A DNA stretch of 12,414 nucleotides, taken from the NCBI RefSeq assembly GCF_946479715.1, contig NZ_CAMLHF010000166.1:1-12414 (forward strand), read 5' to 3'. Under the pieces are notes generated by a model. The model was not told the origin of the DNA. It worked only from the letters and a program-made list of their open reading frames with translations, and did not search any database. How positions within the stretch are numbered: the stretch's first letter is position 1; every line of letters starts with the position of its first letter. This DNA is from an uncultured Pedobacter sp. Its GTDB lineage: Bacteria; Bacteroidota; Bacteroidia; Sphingobacteriales; Sphingobacteriaceae. A program made the translations under genes and the position numbers. Below, one piece after another: positions 6,749 through 12,414 of the stretch.

Positions 6749-8335
6749 CTATTGATATTCGCTGCTGTTGAATTTCGTATCCAGCCAGTCAATATGCCTG
6801 GTCAGGAAATTTTTCAGGTACGCAACTTCTCCTTCATATGATCCCGACACCTGAAGTTCTAAATACGATTGTCTCTTTAAGATATCCCATTTGGTAAAAT
6901 TCCTGACTTGCGAAACTGCCAGCTTGCTGGCAATTGGTATTGTTGCATCAGGCAATAATTTTATTTTGGCTTTAAGCTCGTTCCATCGTTCTCTTATTCT
7001 CTGTCTGAAGGCAGGATCCTCCATTAATCTCTTAAACCATATCTTAGGTTCAAAGGCTGAATTAGACATTAACCCATTTACCTGATCACCCAAACGATTA
7101 TCGTTATTTGCCGCCTTATCAAAATCCCAAACAGGACCAACATAAATCTTATCGTCGTTACGTTTTTTAAACATATAGGTGCTCCTAAACGCGTCCGGAT
7201 TACCAATTACTTCATTTACAATATAAAAATCGACATAGCTATTTACATCAAAATACTTTCTGTAGCCATTTACCGGATCGGTAAAATCAGCCGAATACAA
7301 AGCATCTTCCAATTTCTGGAAATGGTTTTTGATATAATCCTTTTGCTCCTGATTGATTTTATCTTCATCAGGATACTTAATTACAAAAGGCATATTCTTT
7401 TCTGTCTTAAAATATACCGGCTCGCCACTAGCAAAGAGATCCTGTTCTATCAGATATCCTCCTGCAAGATCAGGCAATGCAGTAGTACCATCAGGTTGTT
7501 CTTCAATATCAACAAGTCCCTTGCCCTCTTTAATCTGTTCGGTTAACTGATAATTACCAATAAACGACCCATTTAAATATACTTCAACATATCTCGAGTT
7601 GGTAGTAAAAGCACGTCCCATATTTCTGCTCAGCATAAAAGCAAGTTCATTACGCATCAAAGTTTTGTCGGCATAGTTAGCTAAAAGCACCCAATTCTTA
7701 CTTTCTGCCATACCCAACAAACCTGCTTTTTTATCGAGTTTAATGCGATAAGGTTTTTTAGGCATATCATACCAGGTCGAATTGCCTCTTCCTTTTATTT
7801 CCGTTTTGCCTTCGTAAACTACATCTTTAAAATTGGCAACTAACTTTAAGGAGCCCGTTACATAAGTATCCTTACTGGTGATAGGAACATTATTTGTATT
7901 GATGTAAAGTGCCGCAATACCATTATCAGTGAACTTAACAACATAGGTCTTTTTGGTATTGTCTTCAGCTACTACACTATAGTTCACCAAACGTGTAAAG
8001 TCATTAACCGTTGTATCACTTTTCTGGGTTACCTCGCCAACAACCACCTTTGCCCCATCATAAGTAAAAGATGGTATCAGCTTACTAATATCTGTTCCGG
8101 CAAATGCCCTGGCATATATCGTATCGCCTACAATCTCACCGTTAACATCATTTACCAGAACATGGTTCTTCGCTGCACTGAATCTAAATGTTTTTAACTG
8201 CTTGTCGGTTTTTGGTATTACCTGCGGATCTTCATGCCTGTCATCCTTTTTACAAGAAGAAATTACCACAAGCGCTGATACAAAAAACATCCATTTGCAC
8301 CAGTTCTTACCGGATTTTAAAGTTTTACAGATCAT
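6749..8335 (-). CDS. CotH-kinase-family surface lipoprotein
   Basis: A 528-residue secreted lipoprotein. A basic start, a hydrophobic stretch at 16-25 and lipobox VISSC put the lipidated Cys at residue 28, followed by KKDDRHED; this acidic-type tail is common on Bacteroidetes surface lipoproteins. Residues about 45-137 look like one beta-sandwich (DUF5018-like) domain typical of Bacteroidetes surface proteins. From about 142 onward the CotH domain is recognisable: KGRGNSTW at 181-188 (nucleotide-loop-like), NYADKTLMRNE at 220-230, TEQIKEG at 265-271 and the DFG-like GPVWDFDKAAN at 400-410. CotH of Bacillus is an atypical protein kinase; in Bacteroidetes the substrate is unknown. It is separated from the epimerase-like gene by 80 bases and from the methyltransferase by 37, so it may head the downstream gene run, though I see no strong promoter upstream. 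Confidence 0.9.
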   Translation of the reverse strand: MICKTLKSGKNWCKWMFFVSALVVISSCKKDDRHEDPQVIPKTDKQLKTFRFSAAKNHVLVNDVNGEIVGDTIYARAFAGTDISKLIPSFTYDGAKVVVGEVTQKSDTTVNDFTRLVNYSVVAEDNTKKTYVVKFTDNGIAALYINTNNVPITSKDTYVTGSLKLVANFKDVVYEGKTEIKGRGNSTWYDMPKKPYRIKLDKKAGLLGMAESKNWVLLANYADKTLMRNELAFMLSRNMGRAFTTNSRYVEVYLNGSFIGNYQLTEQIKEGKGLVDIEEQPDGTTALPDLAGGYLIEQDLFASGEPVYFKTEKNMPFVIKYPDEDKINQEQKDYIKNHFQKLEDALYSADFTDPVNGYRKYFDVNSYVDFYIVNEVIGNPDAFRSTYMFKKRNDDKIYVGPVWDFDKAANNDNRLGDQVNGLMSNSAFEPKIWFKRLMEDPAFRQRIRERWNELKAKIKLLPDATIPIASKLAVSQVRNFTKWDILKRQSYLELQVSGSYEGEVAYLKNFLTRHIDWLDTKFNSSEYQ

Positions 8336-8415
8336 AAGGTTTAGTATATTTGGCTAATCAAGATAAAGATTATTTCTGATAACTACTCAGATATAGAACC
8401 CCTTATGAAACACCA

Positions 8416-9342
8416 CTAAACCCTAATGCTCAAAATATCATGAATAGCATGCTTTGCATTAGGAAACTGAAACACAAAACCTGTTTCAAGCAAACGCTTC
8501 GGCGCTACCCACCTGCTCTTTAAAACCAATTCCGTTTCTGAACCTATTAAAAGCATACCAATTTCCAATAACCACTGCGGACTAGGCAATCCAAAAGGAA
8601 TACCATAAGCCTTGCGGATCAAGCTCATGAGCTCAATATTTTTAACTGCCTGCGGGGCAACACAATTAACAACACCGGTAACCTCTTCATTGCCCAACAG
8701 CCATTCCGTACATCGGGCTACATCGTGTTCATGAATCCACGAAACATACTGCTGTCCGTCGCCCTGACGTCCCCCTAAACCGAATTTAACAAGGTTAAGC
8801 AGACGAGGGAACACACTGTCATTTCTACCTAAAACAATCCCCATCCGCAATGCAACTTTACGTGTTAAAGCTGTTTCCGTTTCAAAGAATGAAGCTTCCC
8901 ATTGTTTACACACATCTATAGAAAAACCATAACCAATTTCTCCTGTATATTCATCCTGTTGATGATCTTCCGCATGGCGATAAATTGTAGCAGAAGTTAC
9001 ATTAATCCAAAGTTTCGGAGGGTTAGCCATTTCGGCTATTACCTTATTTAACAATCTGGTAGGTACTGTTCTTGAGGCGATGATCTCTTCCCTGTTCTTT
9101 TCATTATAACGGCAGTTTACATTTTTCCCGCAAAGGTTGATCAGCATATCCGCATCCTTAAGTGTTTCAGTCCACGGTCCCTCAGTTCTTCCGTCCCATA
9201 AAATTGTTTCCATATTATCTTCAGCAGCTTTATTTTTTCTGCTGAGGATTACCACCTGGCTGGCAATAGTTTTATAGTAGTTAACTAAAACATTACCCAG
9301 ATAACCGTTACCTCCAGCCAAAACTATTTTTGCGTATTTCAT
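8416..9342 (-). CDS. TIGR01777 family NAD(P)-binding epimerase-like protein
   Basis: A 308-residue extended-SDR protein with the family's normal length. The dinucleotide loop GGNGYLG is at 10-16, INLCGKNVN at 68-76 (family form INLAGxxI), the active-site-region serine motif NVTSATIY at 114-121, LGRNDSVFPRLL at 171-182, YVSWIHEHDVAR at 199-210, and the C-terminal DUF1731 segment at about 254-295 (GLPSPQWLLE, later SRWVAPKRLLETGF). The substrate is unknown across the family (E. coli YfcH, plant homologues). The usual YxxxK is not clear: YGFSIDVCK at 138-146 has a longer spacing, so catalysis may differ or be absent. It starts 5 bases after the DCC gene stop with an A-rich AAAGAAT leader, so the two are one transcriptional unit. 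Confidence 0.92.
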   Translation of the reverse strand: MKYAKIVLAGGNGYLGNVLVNYYKTIASQVVILSRKNKAAEDNMETILWDGRTEGPWTETLKDADMLINLCGKNVNCRYNEKNREEIIASRTVPTRLLNKVIAEMANPPKLWINVTSATIYRHAEDHQQDEYTGEIGYGFSIDVCKQWEASFFETETALTRKVALRMGIVLGRNDSVFPRLLNLVKFGLGGRQGDGQQYVSWIHEHDVARCTEWLLGNEEVTGVVNCVAPQAVKNIELMSLIRKAYGIPFGLPSPQWLLEIGMLLIGSETELVLKSRWVAPKRLLETGFVFQFPNAKHAIHDILSIRV

Positions 9343-9347
9343 ATTCT

Positions 9348-10169
9348 TTAGATAAAAAGGATCAGTAAAAGGATAATTATTCTATACAGTACCCAGGTTA
9401 AGGTAGGTATATATCCTAACTTTAAAATGCCCATTCGCCTAAAGTGTTCCAGGAACATAATTCCGGCCACTCCCATAAAATAAGCAGCATAAAAAAGCAC
9501 TGGCAATACCAATAACTTGGCCATCAGCAAAGCAGGTAACAGCAATAAAGACCCAGCAAAAGATATCGTCATCATATTACCCAGGTACTCCCACTTTTTA
9601 TCCCATGCCATAGTACTTACTACAATTGCCTGAAAAACAATTTGTCCACCACAAATAAAATATTCTCTGTAAGCGCCCCCAACAGGCATTAGCTCTTTTA
9701 ATAAACCCGCATAATGTGTAAGTATAAAACTGGCCATAAACCAGGTGAACACTAAATATGCAATGCGATACCTCAATTTAAAAGTAGGCTGAATTGCAAA
9801 GCTATCTTTTGTAATTTCGGCAGGTATAATTACTTTTCTGTTGTAAGATACAAAAGCGTATACCTTACTCATTATCCAGATAAAAGGTTTAAGAGAAAAG
9901 AGTGGTCCCAAAAAAGGGATTGAATTTGCAAGCACTTTAAACAGGCTGTTTATGCCATAAGTAACCTGCCCTGTTTCAGTATCAACCAGTGCAATTTCAT
10001 TAACTGCCCGCTGTTGGTCCACATAAGGACAAACATTTTGAGGCATGTTCTGATAAGGTTGTGCTCCTGTCGGATCAAGCATTCCAACCTTAGTAAAACC
10101 TTTGGTATACAGCTTGCACATAGGGCATTCTGCATCAAAAAGGATCAAGTGGTTTTTTAAGCTTTTCAT
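9348..10169 (-). CDS. DCC-family (DUF393) thiol-oxidoreductase domain fused to a membrane domain
   Basis: A 273-residue two-part protein. Residues 1-110 match the DCC/DUF393 family: LILFDAECPMCKLY at 8-21 gives the DxxCxxC signature (D12, C15, C18), and GINSLFKVL at 72-80 is a typical second block. Residues about 130-273 are membrane-embedded, with about five hydrophobic helices near 134-155, 169-188, 197-218, 219-240 and 254-273. The thioredoxin-like CxxC suggests dithiol-disulfide exchange, but no substrate is established for the family. The topology should keep the redox head on the cytoplasmic side, since there is no signal peptide. ATG 10169 is required, because the next Met lies within the CPMC motif. 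A consensus promoter sits immediately upstream, and the epimerase-like gene follows after 5 bases. Confidence 0.87.
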   Translation of the reverse strand: MKSLKNHLILFDAECPMCKLYTKGFTKVGMLDPTGAQPYQNMPQNVCPYVDQQRAVNEIALVDTETGQVTYGINSLFKVLANSIPFLGPLFSLKPFIWIMSKVYAFVSYNRKVIIPAEITKDSFAIQPTFKLRYRIAYLVFTWFMASFILTHYAGLLKELMPVGGAYREYFICGGQIVFQAIVVSTMAWDKKWEYLGNMMTISFAGSLLLLPALLMAKLLVLPVLFYAAYFMGVAGIMFLEHFRRMGILKLGYIPTLTWVLYRIIILLLILFI

Positions 10170-10173
10170 AGAT

Positions 10174-10205
10174 CAAATGTAAGAACAAATTATTAAACTT
10201 TCAAA
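10174..10205 (-). promoter_or_regulatory. Bacteroidetes-type promoter of the DCC/TIGR01777 pair
   Basis: The minus strand has TTTG at 10205-10202, then 20 bases, then TACATTTG at 10181-10174: a full TTTG-N20-TAnnTTTG match. The -7 element ends 4 bases before the DCC ATG, so the transcript should start at or within a few bases of the start codon and have little or no leader. The -33 TTTG lies inside the inverted repeat described separately. Confidence 0.55.
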
Positions 10206-10223
10206 ACTTATTGAAAGTTTAAT
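10192..10223. promoter_or_regulatory. Perfect 13-bp inverted repeat overlapping the -33 element
   Basis: ATTAAACTTTCAA and TTGAAAGTTTAAT are exact reverse complements separated by AACTTA, spanning 32 bases. The arms are AT-rich and no T-tract suited to termination follows, so an operator is more likely than a terminator. It covers the -33 TTTG of the DCC promoter. The cognate regulator is not in the window. Confidence 0.55.
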
Positions 10224-10283
10224 CTTAAAATCACACTTGGCACATCATAGATCTATCCATGAAACACATTGACATAAAGTGTA

Positions 10284-10400
10284 ATGTTTATGTACAATTT
10301 CTTTTGCTATCCTTTTGCTATTGTTTTGCTTTCCTTTTGCTGTTCTCTTGCCGGAGCAAAAAAATGGCAAAGTTTACTCAAGAAAAAAGCAAAGTATTAG
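10284..10400 (+). CDS. Possible 38-codon ORF: signal-like segment plus cationic tail (doubtful)
   Basis: ATG at 10284 to TAG at 10398-10400 reads MFMYNFFCYPF, then a hydrophobic run, then SLAGA, and ends KKWQSLLKKKAKY. The shape is a signal peptide with an AxA-like end (AGA, residues 23-25) and a strongly basic 13-residue tail. However, the hydrophobic part is produced by the 11-bp repeat, which gives hydrophobic translations in other frames too, and no Bacteroidetes promoter or ribosome site is visible. It is the only plus-strand candidate in the window. More likely chance than a gene. Confidence 0.12.
   Translation: MFMYNFFCYPFAIVLLSFCCSLAGAKKWQSLLKKKAKY
10302..10356. repeat. 11-bp tandem repeat with TTTTGCT core
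   Basis: Units start at 10302, 10313, 10324, 10335 and 10346, exactly 11 bases apart: TTTTGCTATCC, TTTTGCTATTG, TTTTGCTTTCC, TTTTGCTGTTC and the decayed TCTTGCCGGAG. The first seven bases are identical in four units and the last four vary, which looks more like selected, helix-phased sites than a recent slippage expansion. An inverted copy, AGCAAAA, follows at 10355-10361. It lies mid-way in the intergenic region upstream of the DCC promoter and downstream of the TPR gene. Confidence 0.75.
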
Positions 10401-10468
10401 CTAAATTTAGTTTACACCTACTGCAGTCCCTGAACTATAATGATATAGGATATTCATTAATAGCTGGT

Positions 10469-11008
10469 TTACAATTTACCTGAAAGTTCTTTCGCTTTTT
10501 GGTAATTCGGTGTGCCTTGTGGGATTTTGGATAACCAAATTAAGGCCTCTTTTTTGTTGTCTTGTTTGATATAACTTAATGCCACATAATAGGCAGCATC
10601 GTATTTAAATGCCGACTCTCCTTCGTACAATTTCTTAAGTACGGTTCTTGCCTCATGTTCCTGAGAATTCTTTATCAGCGTAATAGAAAAATAATAAGAC
10701 AGCAGTGGATCCTGCGGGTTACTCATATATTCTCTTTGCATGATCTTACGTGCAGCGGTGTAATCTCCAGCGTTATATAGTTCAGCCGCTTTATTAAGTA
10801 CTCCTGCAATTTCGCCACGCTCTGTTACCGACATTTGTTTGCTGATCTCATATTTATTATACAAGCCCGAAGACCATGGTGCCCAGATAAACAAACCAAC
10901 ACCCAAAACTACAATTATACCAATCCATATGATAAAAGATTTATAGTTCGCTTTCTTAAGAGGAGTCTCTGCTTGTTTGCCTTCTTTTGAAAAATCTGTA
11001 TTAGCCAT
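10469..11008 (-). CDS. Membrane-anchored TPR protein
   Basis: A 179-residue protein. Residues 1-22 are charged and cytoplasmic, 25-44 form one membrane helix (FIIWIGIIVVLGVGLFIWAP), and the rest is helical with about three tetratricopeptide-like repeats near 68-98 (AAELYNAGDYTAARKIM), 102-131 (LLSYYFSITLIKNS) and 136-164 (YDAAYYVALSYIKQDNKKEA). TPR proteins scaffold other proteins, and this topology suggests an envelope assembly or quality-control helper; no specific partner can be named. It starts 31 bases after the glgB stop and probably shares its transcript, but a functional link to glycogen metabolism is not evident. Confidence 0.85.
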   Translation of the reverse strand: MANTDFSKEGKQAETPLKKANYKSFIIWIGIIVVLGVGLFIWAPWSSGLYNKYEISKQMSVTERGEIAGVLNKAAELYNAGDYTAARKIMQREYMSNPQDPLLSYYFSITLIKNSQEHEARTVLKKLYEGESAFKYDAAYYVALSYIKQDNKKEALIWLSKIPQGTPNYQKAKELSGKL

Positions 11009-11039
11009 TAACGAGTTATAATAAAATATTGAAATAAGA

Positions 11040-12414
11040 TTATTTAGCCTGCTTTAGAACCAATGCTCCCAGTGGGGGGATATTTAAAGAAATAGAATAC
11101 TCCCTGCCATGGCAGTCCTCTTTTAATGGCAGCAAAACTGCTTCATTCAACTTTCCGCTTCCAAAGAACTCCTCGGCATCGGTATTGAATATTTCTTTCC
11201 ATTTAGCCTTAAACGGCAAACCTACAAGATAGTTCTCGCGGAAAACAGGAGTAAGATTCAGGATCACAATAAGTGTATCCTTCGCTTTTAACCCTTTCCT
11301 AAGGTAAATGTAAACGGAATGCTGGGCATCATCGGCATTGATCCATTCAAAACCTTCATGTGAAAAGCTGTGTTCATATAGTGCCGGTTCAGATTTGTAT
11401 AGCTTATTGATGGCCCTAACGGTTTTCTGCATTCCCAAATGAGGAGGATGCTGCAATAGGTGCCAATCTAACGAGTTCTTAAAATCCCATTCATGTGTTT
11501 GAGCAAACTCATTACCCATAAAAAGCAACTTGGTACCTGGTTGGGTAAACATATACGCATATAGCACACGCAGGTTGGCAAATTTTTGCCATTCGTCGCC
11601 TGGCATCTTATAAATCATTGATGATTTGCCATGCACCACCTCATCATGAGAAAAAGGCAGCATAAAATTCTCACTAAAAGCGTAAGTAATGCTAAAAGTG
11701 AGTTGATGATGATGGTATTTTCTATTAAGCGGATCGTTTTTAAAATATTTTAATGTATCGTTCATCCAGCCCATCATCCATTTCATTCCGAAACCCAGTC
11801 CGCCGGCAAATACGGGATGTGTTACGCCCGGATAAGTACTGCTTTCTTCTGCGATGGTATGGACACCTTCAAAGGAGCCGTACACAGCCTCATTAAGGTC
11901 TTTAAGGAATAATGTGGCGCCAAGGTTCTCACTGCCTCCAAACTCATTGGTAGCAGCTTCTTCGGCCTTTCTGGAGAAATCAAAGTAAAGCATGGATGCC
12001 ACAGCATCTACACGTAGTCCATCAGCATGGAATTTATCTAACCAGTACATTGCATTACTGATCAGGAAAGACCGTACCTCATTTCTGTCGTAATTAAAGA
12101 TGTATGATTTCCAATCGGGATGAAAGCCTTTGCGCATATCGGCATGCTCATACAAATGGGTACCATCAAACTTGAAAAGTCCATGGGCATCGCCTGGAAA
12201 ATGCGAAGGAACCCAATCCAGTATAACCCCGATATTGTTTTTATGCAGTTCCTCTATCAGGAACATTAGCTCCTGCGGAGTTCCATGTCTGGAGCTTGCT
12301 GCAAAATAACCTGTAATCTGATATCCCCATGATGGGTAATACGGATACTCCATAATAGGCATCAGCTCTACATGGGTAAAGCCCATGTCCAATACATAAG
12401 GTACCAGGCTTACT
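11040..12414 (-). CDS. glgB: 1,4-alpha-glucan branching enzyme, 5' end outside window
   Basis: The C-terminal 457 or so codons of GlgB, which makes alpha-1,6 branches in glycogen in the cytoplasm. The frame is open to the right edge (reading VSLVPYVLDMGFTHVELMP), so the apparent TTG start near 12392 is not real; roughly 200-280 N-terminal residues are missing. GH13 landmarks: GFTHVELMPIMEYPYYPSWGY (region I neighbourhood), VILDWVPSHF, the nucleophile Asp in DGLRVDAVASML, the acid/base Glu in IAEESSTYPGV, and the transition-state Asp in FSHDEVVHGKSSM. The C-terminal beta domain ends PPLGALVLKQAK. All three catalytic acids are present, so the enzyme should be active. Other glg genes would be expected beyond the right edge but are not seen. 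Confidence 0.96.
   Translation of the reverse strand, partial: VSLVPYVLDMGFTHVELMPIMEYPYYPSWGYQITGYFAASSRHGTPQELMFLIEELHKNNIGVILDWVPSHFPGDAHGLFKFDGTHLYEHADMRKGFHPDWKSYIFNYDRNEVRSFLISNAMYWLDKFHADGLRVDAVASMLYFDFSRKAEEAATNEFGGSENLGATLFLKDLNEAVYGSFEGVHTIAEESSTYPGVTHPVFAGGLGFGMKWMMGWMNDTLKYFKNDPLNRKYHHHQLTFSITYAFSENFMLPFSHDEVVHGKSSMIYKMPGDEWQKFANLRVLYAYMFTQPGTKLLFMGNEFAQTHEWDFKNSLDWHLLQHPPHLGMQKTVRAINKLYKSEPALYEHSFSHEGFEWINADDAQHSVYIYLRKGLKAKDTLIVILNLTPVFRENYLVGLPFKAKWKEIFNTDAEEFFGSGKLNEAVLLPLKEDCHGREYSISLNIPPLGALVLKQAK

Noticed and set aside
6712..6792. N-terminal extension of the methyltransferase (235-residue reading)
   Set aside because: It would overlap the CotH-family gene by 44 bases and adds residues unlike the family; MNTKQAYNIW at 6711 is the normal start.
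8345..8352. TATATTTG on the plus strand (promoter -7 match)
   Set aside because: No plus-strand gene follows; chance match in AT-rich DNA.
8375..8391. Hairpin TCTGA-7 bases-TCAGA after the TIGR01777 gene
   Set aside because: Only a 5-bp AT-rich stem and no T-tract on the minus strand, so poor as a terminator; it may be chance.
10247..10256. Short palindromes ATAGATCTAT (10247-10256) and CTAAATTTAG (10401-10410)
   Set aside because: Ten-base AT-rich palindromes are expected by chance and have no supporting context.
10259..10483. 74-codon plus-strand ORF with hydrophobic stretch and a lipobox-like LFSC
   Set aside because: Its hydrophobic part is the 11-bp repeat in another frame, its end overlaps the TPR gene's stop region on the other strand, and no promoter is visible.
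1..12414. CRISPR arrays, tRNA or rRNA genes, insertion sequences, phage genes
   Set aside because: None seen on either strand; the only regular repeat is the 11-bp array, which is far too short to be CRISPR.

Overview
The window looks like chromosomal DNA of a Bacteroidetes bacterium, most likely Sphingobacteriaceae (Pedobacter-like). The base composition is AT-leaning and several starts have no Shine-Dalgarno sequence. Bacteroidetes-type promoter elements (TAnnTTTG, in one case with TTTG 20 bases upstream) precede some genes. The protein families also fit: a CotH-type surface lipoprotein, a PSCyt1/DUF1549/DUF1553 plus DUF1501 pair, and a Bacteroidetes-style DCC/TIGR01777 pair. This assignment is inference; no rRNA or marker gene is present. 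Every confidently called gene lies on the minus strand, so transcription runs from high to low coordinates.

Layout in transcription order: (1) 12414-11040, the C-terminal two thirds of glycogen branching enzyme GlgB (cut by the window edge), then 31 bases later a membrane-anchored TPR protein. (2) 10468-10170, a 299-base intergenic region with no confident gene. It holds an 11-bp tandem repeat of four clean units plus one decayed unit, a perfect 13-bp inverted repeat, and a good promoter for the next genes. (3) 10169-8416, a tight pair of a DCC (DUF393) thiol-oxidoreductase domain fused to a membrane domain and a TIGR01777 NAD(P)-binding epimerase-like protein. (4) 8335-3109, five closely spaced genes: CotH-family lipoprotein, SAM methyltransferase, exported VOC/glyoxalase-fold protein, Fur-family metalloregulator, and a P1B-2 Zn/Cd/Pb-type exporter. 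The gaps are 37, 9, 29 and 46 bases. A hairpin with a T-tract follows the exporter. (5) 2843-1, an exported PSCyt1/DUF1549/DUF1553 protein with two CxxCH sites and an internal carbohydrate-binding-like segment, then 5 bases later the start of a DUF1501 protein with a textbook twin-arginine motif.

Functionally, the Fur-type regulator and the exporter form an evident metal-homeostasis module. A 15-bp palindrome of Fur-box geometry lies between them, next to a promoter-like element. The DCC/TIGR01777 pair is a second unit whose promoter is overlapped by a strong inverted repeat, suggesting a dedicated but unidentified regulator. The PSCyt1-DUF1501 pair is a two-protein periplasmic unit of unknown reaction. 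I do not see a clearly new multi-gene system. The best leads are the two candidate operators, the phased 11-bp repeat, and a tiny overlapping ORF that reads like a signal peptide followed by a cationic tail.
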